Source: Kribbella sp. NBC_00382 (GTDB lineage Bacteria > Actinomycetota > Actinomycetes > Propionibacteriales > Kribbellaceae). Taken from it: a stretch of DNA of 64,000 bases. Position 1 is the stretch's first letter. The number at the start of each line of letters is the position of its first letter. The position numbers were made by a program, and so were the translations under genes. This document shows positions 8,093 to 16,687 of this stretch, in pieces. Where the stretch lies: NCBI RefSeq assembly GCF_036067295.1, contig NZ_CP107954.1, positions 1,674,001-1,738,000 of the forward strand, read 5' to 3'. Under the pieces are notes generated by a model that saw only the letters and a list, made by a program, of their open reading frames with translations, was not told the origin of the DNA and ran no database searches.

Positions 8093-9214
8093 ATGTCACT
8101 CGAAGTCGACGCCCGTGCGGTCAACACAGCAGTCGGCCTGGCCCGGGCAGGGCTGGTCGATCGCGAACTGATCGCCGAGGTGGTCGTCCTCTGCGCGGTC
8201 GCCGGTGAGCACCTGCTGGTGATCGGCGCACCCGGTACGGCGAAGTCCGAGGCCGTCCGGCGGGTCGCGGCGGAGCTGGGTGGCAGCTACTTCGAGTATC
8301 TGCTCGGCCGGTTCACCGAGCCGAACGAGATCTTCGGGCCGGTCGACCTGCGCCGGCTGCGCGAGGGCGTCGTCGAGATCGAGACCGCGGGAATGCTGCC
8401 GGAGGCGGAGATCGCGTTCCTGGACGAGGTTTTCCTCGGTTCGACCGCGATCCTGAACACGCTGCTGGGCGTACTGAACGAGCGCACGTTCCGGCGCGGC
8501 AGCACGGCACTGACCGTCCCGCTGCGGGTCTGCGTCGGCGCCGCGAACACGCTGCCCGAGGACCACACGCTCGCCGCCTTCGCCGACCGCTTCCTGGCCA
8601 GGCTCTTCGTCGAGCCGGTCGCCGACGCCCGCCTGGAGGAGCTCCTCGAAGCCGGCTGGCGCGCCGACCACGCGGTCGCCAAGCCTGGCTCCCACGACCT
8701 GCTCGGCTCGGTCGACCGCCTGGCCGCCGCTGCCCAGCAGGCAGACCTCACCCAGGTACGCTCCCTGCTCGGTACTGCGATCAGACGCCTACGCGGAGCC
8801 GGTATCGCCCTGAGCGACCGTAGAGCCGTCCGAGCCCAACGCCTGATCGCGGCCGCGACGGTCCTCGACGGTCGATCCGTGGCCTCCGAAGCCGACCTCT
8901 GGGTCCTTCCGCTCATCGCCCCGGCCGCCGACACCCAGGTCCTGGCCCGCGAAACCCTCGCCGACCTCCTGACGCGCTCCCGCAACAGCAGCCTCGTCCA
9001 CTCCGCCGAAGAACTCTCCCGAGGTGCCGATGCAAGAGCGGAACGCCTCCACCAAACAGGCACGGCCTTGCTCGAAGCGCTGGACACCACCCCTGACGCA
9101 CGTCTCCGCCTGGAGGCCACCCTCCGAGAGATCGACGCAGCCTTCGCCCACACCGACCTCCCGCCCGCCCTCGCAGACCTCCGCACCACCCTCATCACCA
9201 AGCTGGAACCGTGA
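8093..9214 (+). CDS. MoxR-type AAA+ ATPase of a ternary system
   Basis: The 373-residue ATPase has Walker A GAPGTAKS (residues 45-52), Walker B IAFLDEV (107-113) with the MoxR-specific ETAGMLPEAE and VFLGSTAILNTLLGVLNER segments, a sensor-1 VGAANTLPED and a helical lid. RavA/MoxR proteins remodel partner complexes together with von Willebrand factor A proteins. The stop overlaps the start of the next gene (TGATG), and a vWA protein follows, so this is the motor of the operon at 8093-14054. Confidence 0.93.
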   Translation: MSLEVDARAVNTAVGLARAGLVDRELIAEVVVLCAVAGEHLLVIGAPGTAKSEAVRRVAAELGGSYFEYLLGRFTEPNEIFGPVDLRRLREGVVEIETAGMLPEAEIAFLDEVFLGSTAILNTLLGVLNERTFRRGSTALTVPLRVCVGAANTLPEDHTLAAFADRFLARLFVEPVADARLEELLEAGWRADHAVAKPGSHDLLGSVDRLAAAAQQADLTQVRSLLGTAIRRLRGAGIALSDRRAVRAQRLIAAATVLDGRSVASEADLWVLPLIAPAADTQVLARETLADLLTRSRNSSLVHSAEELSRGADARAERLHQTGTALLEALDTTPDARLRLEATLREIDAAFAHTDLPPALADLRTTLITKLEP

Positions 9215-9639
9215 TGCCAACCGGGGAGTCCGTCGCCGAGGCGCAGTCCGGATCCGGTGCGCAGGACGTGAAGCCGGTCGAGGTGGTGTGGAGCCGGCGG
9301 GAGCCTCCGTTGGAGGTTGTGGGGGTTGCCGCGGGCGGGAACGTGGCCGAATTGTTGCGAGAGGCAACCGTCGCGCGCTTGGCGGAGCAGAGGTACAGGG
9401 TTGTGAGTGGGGAGGGGTGGTTGGTGGTGCTCGGGGAGGAGTTGCCTTGGGCTGATGGGGCGATCTACCTCGGCTGGGACAGCGGCGTACTGGTGCCTAC
9501 TACTGTCGTGCCCAGCCCGCCGGTCGCGTTGCTGCGGAGTGCGTTGCCTGAGGGTGAACTCGTCGTACTGTTGCCGGATCGGGTCCTGGTGGCGGATGCA
9601 CCGGCACGGGCTGCCGATCCGGCCTTGCTGGGTGGATGA
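9214..9639 (+). CDS. bpX5-like small protein of the MoxR ternary system
   Basis: A 141-residue protein starts at the ATG that shares bases with the MoxR stop. After a low-complexity N-terminus it has VEVVWSRREPPLEVVGVA and a central WLVVLGEELPWADGAIYLGW stretch, then LLPDRVLVADAP. Size, position between MoxR and the vWA gene and this motif agree with the bpX5 family described for MoxR-vWA-beta-propeller systems (family assignment from memory, not searched). It would be an adaptor linking ATPase and sensor. No catalytic residues are evident. Confidence 0.7.
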   Translation: MPTGESVAEAQSGSGAQDVKPVEVVWSRREPPLEVVGVAAGGNVAELLREATVARLAEQRYRVVSGEGWLVVLGEELPWADGAIYLGWDSGVLVPTTVVPSPPVALLRSALPEGELVVLLPDRVLVADAPARAADPALLGG

Positions 9640-9642
9640 AGC

Positions 9643-11313
9643 GTGCAGCTCCCTCCTGCCCTTCAACCCTGGGCTGAACCACTCTCCGCCCTCGACGCCG
9701 AACTAGCCGTCGCGCTCGGCCCACTCATCCGGCAACTCGATCAGCTCCTCACCCGCCAGGACACCGCCGCCGGCACCCACGGCCCGCTCGACGGGTACGA
9801 CGGAATCACCCGCCAGGGTTCGCCCACGCGCATGCTCATGTCCGAGTGGGCTCTCGCCGATACCGTCCCCGACGAGTTCCTCCGCCGCGCCGTCAACGCT
9901 GAGCTCCTGTACCTCGAACCGGCGTACCAGCAAGACCGCGACCGCGGCTCCGTCGCAGTACTGCTCGACACCGGCCCGGACCAACTCGGCGCGGCCCGGC
10001 TCGTCCAGCTAGCCACCCTCATCGTCCTTCTCCGCCGTACCACCGCCCGCGGCCAAGACCTGTCCTTGGGCATCCTCACCTCTCCCCCCGGCACCTGGCA
10101 CACCGGCGGCCCCAACCACCTCCTCGACAAATGGCTGGCCGCCAGAACTCCCATCGATCCCACCGCTGACTCCGTCGCCACGTGGATCACCGCGGACGCG
10201 GAAACCACCTTCGGGGAAGTGTGGGTGCTGGCTGGGCCGCGGCTGGCCAAGGCGTTGCCGGGACAACGGCGAGTGCTGGTGACTCGGGAATGTGCGTGGG
10301 ACGAAGGTGGAGCGACCGCAGCCGAGGTGCAACTGGCCGGAGATCGCGTCGAGCTTGCGCTGCCTCGGCACGACCTGGCGATCCGCGCCTTGCGTGGCGC
10401 CGCCCTCCGCGCTGTCCCCGGCCCCTCGAGCACCCCCACTGGCGCGCACTTCGGGACCTTCACCGGATCCCCTCGCCGACTACTTGCTCGCGGCAACGAA
10501 CTGAACGAGCTCGTCGCCCTCACCATCACCGGCAGCCCGAACACGAAACCCAAGCGGTACCAGCTCCCCGGCCCCGTCGTCGCCGCTGCCTGCTTCGACC
10601 GCCGCACCCTCGCCCTGTACCTACTCGACGACCACTTGCAGATCCGATCGTTCGGCAAGACTCTGGGCCGCCTCACCCAGCTCTCTGTCCCCCTCGACGA
10701 GCTCGGACTATCCGTTGCCGACATCAATGACTTCGCCGAACAGGACCTACCACCCCTGTACTTCTCCTCCGGCGCGGTCCTCTTCCACCTGGCCGGCAAA
10801 TGGTGGCGGCTCTTCCCTGGCGACCCGGCCCAGCCCGCCAACGTCGCAGCCGTAGCCACCGGCAACAAGCTCGACGAGCCGCTCCTGGCCGAGCCTCACA
10901 ACCATGAACTGGTCCTCTCCCCCAGCTGGGCCAGGCTGGTGAACACCCAGCGAGTGGTCCTCGGCCGGCAGGGCCTCGTCGCCCGCTTCGACGGCCACTC
11001 CTGGTGGCTCCGGCAGATTCACCACGCGCAGGACGCCACCGAGCTCCCGCTCGATATCCCGCCCGGCGCGGAACCCTTCGCCGTCCTCGTGCTCGACGAG
11101 CATCCGTCGGTCCTCTGCCACACCCCAGCAGACGGCTCGATCCAGCTCTGCACCGACAGCGGCCACCGCACCCTGATCGACCTCCCGAGCGTGCGGCGCA
11201 CTCCGTCCCTGCATCCCTTCGAGCCTTGGCTGGCCCTTGAGCTCGACCACCGCATCGACGTCATCAACCTCACCGACAACTCGCTGGTCGCCACGCTGCG
11301 CGGTGACGAATGA
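9643..11313 (+). CDS. vWA-like and beta-propeller protein of the MoxR ternary system
   Basis: The 556-residue protein starts at GTG 9643, three bases after the bpX5 stop. Residues 100-270 look like a von Willebrand A domain (SVAVLLDTGPDQLG), but the metal site is DTGPD at 109-113 instead of DxSxS, so metal binding may be altered. From about residue 290 repeated strands (ACFDRRTLALYLLDDHLQIR, LYFSSGAVLFHLAGKWWRLF, HPSVLCHTPADGSIQLC) suggest a beta-propeller. The MoxR ATPase is expected to act on the vWA part. Its stop overlaps the next start by four bases. Confidence 0.75.
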   Translation: MQLPPALQPWAEPLSALDAELAVALGPLIRQLDQLLTRQDTAAGTHGPLDGYDGITRQGSPTRMLMSEWALADTVPDEFLRRAVNAELLYLEPAYQQDRDRGSVAVLLDTGPDQLGAARLVQLATLIVLLRRTTARGQDLSLGILTSPPGTWHTGGPNHLLDKWLAARTPIDPTADSVATWITADAETTFGEVWVLAGPRLAKALPGQRRVLVTRECAWDEGGATAAEVQLAGDRVELALPRHDLAIRALRGAALRAVPGPSSTPTGAHFGTFTGSPRRLLARGNELNELVALTITGSPNTKPKRYQLPGPVVAAACFDRRTLALYLLDDHLQIRSFGKTLGRLTQLSVPLDELGLSVADINDFAEQDLPPLYFSSGAVLFHLAGKWWRLFPGDPAQPANVAAVATGNKLDEPLLAEPHNHELVLSPSWARLVNTQRVVLGRQGLVARFDGHSWWLRQIHHAQDATELPLDIPPGAEPFAVLVLDEHPSVLCHTPADGSIQLCTDSGHRTLIDLPSVRRTPSLHPFEPWLALELDHRIDVINLTDNSLVATLRGDE

Positions 11314-14054
11314 CCGCTGACGACCGATCCGCCTTCCGCGGTACTACGCTCGCCCACGCCCTACTCCTCGACGTACCGACGATCGGCATCACCGAAGCCC
11401 GTCGGCGAGTCCTAGCAGCCTGGCAATCCGACTCGACGCTCCGAGCCCTCCCCGACGGCACCTGGCTCCTCACCCTGCCCGAGCCACTCGCCGTCCGAGC
11501 CGAGTTCGCCCCCGGCCTCCCCCTGATCAAGCACCCCACCGGCTGGACCACCCCTGGCCTCGACCCGATCGAGTCGAGGCCGGCAGGCGAGCTGATCCAG
11601 CTCCCGCGGGCAGGCGAAGTCAGGTCGATCCCCATCACGGCGACCACCGAGGTCGAGACCCGCGGCTGGTTCGACCTGTCCGGCCTGCCAGTGCATCGCC
11701 TGACCCCGATCGACCGCGCTCCCGAAGAACCCCAGGTCCCGATCGCCGCGACCACACCCCCAACCCCCGACCTTCGCGAAGGTGCCCGCCTAGGCACGCC
11801 GTCGTCCGACGCGACCACCTTCCGCAGCGGCCTCACCGAAGCAACCACCAGCCGCACCAGCCGCTTAGGCGGCGCCCCACCCGAGATCCTCCGGCTCCGC
11901 TGGATCCTCGCCTCGACAGTGTTCCTAGTCACCGCCGCGGCCGTCCTGATCGCGACCTCCGCTCGTCCCGCATTCCATCTGAAGAGCGTGCTGATCGTCA
12001 TCGTGGCGAGCACCTTGATCCGGCTCGTCATGGGCGGGAGCTCGGCCGGCGGAGGCAACCGCCGCAGAGCCGCACGAGGTACAGACGCTGGGACCTCAGC
12101 CACCCAACCGACCACGCCCCGCGGACCGGGCCTGCTGAACCGACTCTGGTCGGCGCTGGTCTGGCGATCCCCAGCCGGGCATTTCCTCAACCGCAAGCAA
12201 CAGCGTTACCTGCAGGAGCTGACCCGGAAGTTCGAACGCCGCGAGTTCGACCAGGCCCTCCGCGACGCGATCGGCCTCAACGGCACAGCTCTCAGCAAGC
12301 TCGCCTCCCTGCGACTGCCGACCCCACGAACCTCCATCAGGCCCGGCAGTTCGCCACCAGCCACCTCATCGGGCTTCGGCGGCTTCACCAACGCCTACGA
12401 GCACCTCAGAGGCTTGTACCTCCAAGCAGCCCGCACCCTCGAGGCTGCAGGCCAGATCGATGAGGCCGCCTTCGTCTACGCGGACCTCCTGGACGACACC
12501 CGCGCCGCGGTCGACCTGCTGGAGCGCCATGACCGCCTTGCTCTCGCCGCCCAGCTCGCCGAGAGCAGAGGCCTGGAAGCGCCCCTCGTCGTCCGTCTCT
12601 GGTGGCGAGCAGGCGACCGCACGCGCGCCATCGAGGTCGCCCGCAGCCGGGCGGCCTTTGCCACCGGCATCGAACGGCTTCACGCCGTCGATCCGGCCAT
12701 GGCTCGCGATCTGCGCATCGCCTGGGTCGACTACTGCCGCCAAGCAGGCGACCCGGTGGCAGCAGTGGACGCAGCCTGGCCGGACGCCACCCTGCGCGCG
12801 ACGGTTGTTCCCGACATCGCCGTCGGCATGGCGATGGGTGGCCCGCGTGCCGCCTACCTGTTTGCTCATCTGGTGACTGAGCACCCGACTCCGGAGAACC
12901 TCGACCGGGCCCTGGCCTTGCTCGATTCGGAGGATGCCGAGGCCAGGCAGCGCTTCACTTTCGCCTTGGTGGGCTTACGTAGTACAGATCGAATGCACGA
13001 CAAACGGCTCGCCACCGCGGCCCTCCGCTCGCTCCTTCGAGACGGCGCGGCCGACCAGCAACCCGTACGCCGAGCTGTCGCGGTACTGCGAGATCGCTGC
13101 GACCCCCTCGTCCGCGCAGACCTTCCTCGGCTGCAAGCCAACTCGGCCTCTGTCCCTGGCCAATCGGTGAGCTTCAATCTGGAGGACGAGCCCGGCGCCC
13201 TCCCCGTGTACGACGCGGCCGCGTTGCGGGGTGGAGCAGTACTGGTTGCCCACGGCGAGCAAGGAGTACGCCTACTCACCCACGACGGCCGGACCCGGGC
13301 GCGATGGGACGTGCCGGTGCACTCGCTCGTGGTCGCTGACCACGGCGGCACCGCGTTGCTGGTGACCAAAAGCGAGTCCCTGCAGACGATCAACCGCCTC
13401 GACCTCGCCACCCGGACCGTCCGGCCGTGGACCACCCTGCCCAGTTGGAAGCTGCTGGAGTCCTACGACGGCGGGACGGTAACCGTGATCGACGAGGACG
13501 GCCTCTCCTTCGTCGACACCCTGTCAGCGCGCCCCAAAATCCTGTGGCGCGAACTCGACGCCCTGCACGGCATCGTGGCGGTCAACCGTACGCCTGACGT
13601 GCTGAGCTTGCTCGCCAACGTGACCTTCGCCGACCGGGTCCTACAGCCCAAGGTCCAGCTTTTCAGCTGGGAGCTCCCGTCGATGACGTTGCGCCATCGA
13701 CGCAATCTGCCGCCGGAGGGTTTGGGCTGGTCGCAGGCGGTTCTGCCTGATCAGGTGGTCGCCGCCGGCGACGAGCTCACGTCGTACCGGCGGCAGGAGA
13801 ACCCGGCCACCCGCGAACTGCCGGCGCGCGAGCTGATCAGCAGCGGCAACGCGCTGGGACTGCTCACCGAGGACGGCCGCCTGACCATCGAGTTCGACGG
13901 CCGCGAGGTCGCCGCCGTCGACTGCCCGATCCAGCCGCGTCTGCGAGAGCGCGACGGCCTGGTCACGCTCTGGCTCGCAGACGGCCGGATCGCGGTCATC
14001 GACCCGGCCGGTCCGACCGTGCTCGCGAACTTCCGCACCAGGCGCGGTAGCTAG
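11310..14054 (+). CDS. bpX6-like membrane protein with helical-repeat and beta-propeller regions
   Basis: The 914-residue protein begins with a domain (RGTTLAHALLLDVPTIGITE, RRRVLAAWQ, LPDGTWLLTLPEP) that I recognise as bpX6-like. Two membrane helices lie at about 198-216 and 226-242, then a basic linker, a helical TPR-like part (about 330-560: YADLLDDTRAAVDLLERHDR and similar), and a C-terminal beta-propeller (about 600-910). It would anchor the ternary complex at the membrane while the propeller binds a target or signal. Last gene of the four-gene operon; it overlaps the convergent MarR stop by four bases. Confidence 0.75.
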   Translation: MTADDRSAFRGTTLAHALLLDVPTIGITEARRRVLAAWQSDSTLRALPDGTWLLTLPEPLAVRAEFAPGLPLIKHPTGWTTPGLDPIESRPAGELIQLPRAGEVRSIPITATTEVETRGWFDLSGLPVHRLTPIDRAPEEPQVPIAATTPPTPDLREGARLGTPSSDATTFRSGLTEATTSRTSRLGGAPPEILRLRWILASTVFLVTAAAVLIATSARPAFHLKSVLIVIVASTLIRLVMGGSSAGGGNRRRAARGTDAGTSATQPTTPRGPGLLNRLWSALVWRSPAGHFLNRKQQRYLQELTRKFERREFDQALRDAIGLNGTALSKLASLRLPTPRTSIRPGSSPPATSSGFGGFTNAYEHLRGLYLQAARTLEAAGQIDEAAFVYADLLDDTRAAVDLLERHDRLALAAQLAESRGLEAPLVVRLWWRAGDRTRAIEVARSRAAFATGIERLHAVDPAMARDLRIAWVDYCRQAGDPVAAVDAAWPDATLRATVVPDIAVGMAMGGPRAAYLFAHLVTEHPTPENLDRALALLDSEDAEARQRFTFALVGLRSTDRMHDKRLATAALRSLLRDGAADQQPVRRAVAVLRDRCDPLVRADLPRLQANSASVPGQSVSFNLEDEPGALPVYDAAALRGGAVLVAHGEQGVRLLTHDGRTRARWDVPVHSLVVADHGGTALLVTKSESLQTINRLDLATRTVRPWTTLPSWKLLESYDGGTVTVIDEDGLSFVDTLSARPKILWRELDALHGIVAVNRTPDVLSLLANVTFADRVLQPKVQLFSWELPSMTLRHRRNLPPEGLGWSQAVLPDQVVAAGDELTSYRRQENPATRELPARELISSGNALGLLTEDGRLTIEFDGREVAAVDCPIQPRLRERDGLVTLWLADGRIAVIDPAGPTVLANFRTRRGS

Positions 14055-14509
14055 ACCTTCGCAGTCGGCAAGGCGAGTTGGGCGAGGGCATCTACGAGGG
14101 GGGCTAGTTCGGGGAACTCGGCTGCCTTTTGGAGGGCGGTGGTCAGTACTTCGTCGTGGGTTGGCTCGGCCTCGGCGAGGAGGGCGCGGCCGGCCTCGGT
14201 GACCTCGGTGTAGATGCCTCGGCGGTCCGTGGGGCAGAGGTACCGCTCGAGCAGGTGCCGGTCTTCGAGGCGGTTCACCAGGCGGGTGGTGGCCGACTGG
14301 CTGAGCACGACCGCGTTCGACAGCTGGTTCATCCGCAGGTGGTGCTCGTCCTGGCGGGCGAGGGCGTCGAGGACCGAGTACTCGCTCACGGACAGGCCGT
14401 GCTTCTTCTGGAGAGCGCGCTCCAGCTCGTCCTCGATCCGGGCATGCAGGGCCGCCAGCGTCCGCCAGCCCTGGGCGCGCGCCTCGGCCGCGTCGTCTGA
14501 ATACCCCAC
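14051..14509 (-). CDS. MarR-family transcriptional regulator
   Basis: The 152-residue protein starts at a GTG (14509) with a GGAGGAG ribosome site. It has the MarR winged HTH (LSVSEYSVLDALARQDEHHL, MNQLSNAVVLSQSATTRLVN, RLEDRHLLERYLCPTDRRGI) and terminal dimerisation helices. It is divergent from the MFS exporter/aldo-keto reductase pair, and the 148-bp gap carries several inverted repeats, so it is probably the repressor of that pair and of itself. The ligand is unknown but is likely a substrate of the exporter. Confidence 0.92.
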   Translation of the reverse strand: MGYSDDAAEARAQGWRTLAALHARIEDELERALQKKHGLSVSEYSVLDALARQDEHHLRMNQLSNAVVLSQSATTRLVNRLEDRHLLERYLCPTDRRGIYTEVTEAGRALLAEAEPTHDEVLTTALQKAAEFPELAPLVDALAQLALPTAKV

Positions 14510-14558
14510 AACTCCTCCTCGGATCACCCCGTACGGGGGCCTCGCTTGAGCAATACCG

Positions 14559-14614
14559 TTGCATGATGCAGTATAGGGCTCATGCAATAGTCCGCGTCTG
14601 CAACTATCGCGGAC
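14559..14614. promoter_or_regulatory. Inverted repeats in the marR-MFS divergent promoter
   Basis: Three elements overlap: the 11-bp palindrome TGCATGATGCA at 14560-14570, TTGCAT (14559-14564) mirrored by ATGCAA (14582-14587), and GTCCGCG (14590-14596) mirrored by CGCGGAC (14608-14614). They lie between the MarR and MFS starts in a locally AT-richer stretch and are candidate MarR operators or a 5'-UTR hairpin. Confidence 0.6.
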
Positions 14615-14657
14615 GCCGGTAATAGTCACAAGACTACCTTCAAGGAGAAGAGAAGCC

Positions 14658-15842
14658 ATGCCTGCCGCGTTGCTAGCGCTGGCCATCGGTGCCTTCGGGA
14701 TCGGCACCACCGAGTTCGTCATCATGGGTCTGCTGCCCGAGGTCGCCACCGACTTCGGCGTCAGCATCCCCTCGGCCGGTCTACTGATCTCCGGCTATGC
14801 CCTCGGCGTCGTCGTCGGCGCCCCGCTGCTGACCGCGATCGGGTCCAAGATCTCCCGCAAGACCGTGCTGGTCGCGCTGATGGGCGTCTTCATCGTCGGC
14901 AACCTGATCTCCGCGCTCGCGCCGACGTACGGCGTGCTGATGACCGGCCGGATCGTCGCGGCCCTGGCGCACGGAGCGTTCTTCGGCGTCGGCTCGGTGG
15001 TCGCCGCCTCGCTCGTCCCGAAGGCCAAGCAGGCCAGCGCGATCGCGTTGATGTTCACCGGCTTGACGGTCGCCAACGTGTTCGGCGTACCGGGTGGTAC
15101 TGCGCTCGGGCAGGCCTTCGGCTGGCGGTCGACCTTCTGGGCCGTGACCGTGCTCGGCGTGATCGGGCTGCTCGGCATCGTCTTCCTGGTACCTCGGCAA
15201 GGGGTGAGCGAGGGGCCGGGGCTGCGCAGCGAGCTGGCCGTCTTCCGCAACCTGCAGGTCTGGCTGGCGCTCGCGATGACCGCGCTCGGGTTCGCCGGGG
15301 TGTTCGCGTCCTTCACCTACATCGCGCCGATGATGACCGAGGTGGCCGGCTTCTCGTCCGGCGCTGTCACCTGGCTGCTCGTACTGTTCGGCGGCGGGCT
15401 GGTGGTCGGCAACCTGTTCGGCGGCAAGCTGGCCGACCGGTCCCTGATGCCCAGCCTGTACGCGATCCTGGCGACGCTGGCCGTAGTACTGGTGGCCTTT
15501 GTCTTCACCGCTCATGGACGGGTACCGGCAGCGGTGACGATCGCGCTGTTCGGCGCGGCCGGCTTCGCGACCGTGGCGCCGTTGCAGAAGCGGGTGATGG
15601 ACAAGGCGGCCGGAGCACCGGCGCTCGCCTCGGCCGCGAACATCGCGGCCTTCAACCTCGGCAACGCGGTCGGCGCGTACCTCGGCGGCCTCACCATCGA
15701 GCGCGGCCTCGGCTACACGGCACCCAACTGGGTCGGCGCCGCCCTGGCCACCGCGGGTCTGGCTGTCGCTCTCACCTCCGGCCTGCTGGACCGCCGCAAG
15801 CGCACCGCGGCCACCCCTGAACCCGCTCTTACTACTGTCTAA
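14658..15842 (+). CDS. MFS drug/metabolite exporter (DHA1 type)
   Basis: The 394-residue protein has twelve predicted hydrophobic helices, the N-terminal GTTEFVIMGLLPEVATDFGV motif of the AraJ/YdhP-like DHA1 exporters, a loop 2-3 motif (GSKISRKTVL) and motif C in helix 5 (NVFGVPGGTALGQAFGWR). Such proteins use the proton gradient to export drugs or small metabolites. A GGAGAAG ribosome site precedes the ATG. It is followed after 13 bp by an aldo/keto reductase and is divergent from MarR. Confidence 0.92.
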   Translation: MPAALLALAIGAFGIGTTEFVIMGLLPEVATDFGVSIPSAGLLISGYALGVVVGAPLLTAIGSKISRKTVLVALMGVFIVGNLISALAPTYGVLMTGRIVAALAHGAFFGVGSVVAASLVPKAKQASAIALMFTGLTVANVFGVPGGTALGQAFGWRSTFWAVTVLGVIGLLGIVFLVPRQGVSEGPGLRSELAVFRNLQVWLALAMTALGFAGVFASFTYIAPMMTEVAGFSSGAVTWLLVLFGGGLVVGNLFGGKLADRSLMPSLYAILATLAVVLVAFVFTAHGRVPAAVTIALFGAAGFATVAPLQKRVMDKAAGAPALASAANIAAFNLGNAVGAYLGGLTIERGLGYTAPNWVGAALATAGLAVALTSGLLDRRKRTAATPEPALTTV

Positions 15843-15855
15843 GAAAGAGATTCTG

Positions 15856-16683
15856 ATGATTCCCACCGTGAAGCTCAACAACGGCGTCGAGATGCCGCAG
15901 CTCGGATTCGGCGTCTTCCAGGTGCCCGAGACCGAGACCACCGCGGCGGTCACCACTGCCCTCGAGTCCGGCTACCGCAGCATCGACACCGCTGCCGTGT
16001 ACCAGAACGAGGCCGGCGTCGGGAAGGCACTCGCCTCCTCCGGCATCGCCCGCGAAGAGCTCTTCATCACCACCAAGCTGTGGAACGCCGATCAGGGATA
16101 CGAGGAGACGCTCGCCGGCTTCGAGCACAGCCGTGGCCTGCTCGGGCTCGACTACCTCGACCTGTATCTGATCCACTGGCCGGCTCCCGAGCTCGGCAAG
16201 TACGCGGACAGTTGGCGCGCGCTGGAGAAGCTGTCCGCCGATGGAGTGGTCCGCGCGATCGGTGTCTCCAACTTCCAGCCGGCTCACCTGAAGCAGCTCG
16301 CGGCGGCCTCGTCCGTCGTACCGGCCGTCAACCAGGTCGAGTTGCACCCCTACCTGGTACAGGCCGAAGTACGGGCCTATGGCAACGAGCACGGGATCGC
16401 CACCGAGGCGTGGAGCCCGTTGGCCAAGGGCGGCTCGCTGCTGACCGAGACCGCCGTGACGGAGCTGGCCGCGAAGTACGACCGGTCGCCTGCCCAGGTC
16501 ATACTTCGCTGGCACCTCCAGCTCGGCAACATCGTGATCCCCAAGTCGGTCACGCCGGCCCGGGTTCGGGAGAACTTCGCGGTGTTCGACTTCTCGCTGA
16601 CCTCCGACGACCTGGCGTCCTTGGACGCGCTCGATCGCGGTGAGCGGACTGGGCCGGACCCGGACACCTTCAACGTCGCCTGA
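15856..16683 (+). CDS. Aldo/keto reductase (2,5-diketogluconate reductase type)
   Basis: The 275-residue TIM-barrel enzyme shows the AKR signatures GYRSIDTAAVYQNEAGVG (catalytic Asp and Tyr), ITTKLWN (Lys), YLDLYLIHWP (His), GVSNFQPAHL and the NADPH-binding IPKSVTPARVRENF. It reduces aldehydes or ketones with NADPH in the cytosol. Co-transcribed with the upstream exporter under MarR, it may detoxify reactive carbonyls or modify the exported compound. The stop lies four bases from the convergent glycosidase-like gene. Confidence 0.93.
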   Translation: MIPTVKLNNGVEMPQLGFGVFQVPETETTAAVTTALESGYRSIDTAAVYQNEAGVGKALASSGIAREELFITTKLWNADQGYEETLAGFEHSRGLLGLDYLDLYLIHWPAPELGKYADSWRALEKLSADGVVRAIGVSNFQPAHLKQLAAASSVVPAVNQVELHPYLVQAEVRAYGNEHGIATEAWSPLAKGGSLLTETAVTELAAKYDRSPAQVILRWHLQLGNIVIPKSVTPARVRENFAVFDFSLTSDDLASLDALDRGERTGPDPDTFNVA

Positions 16684-16687
16684 GCGT

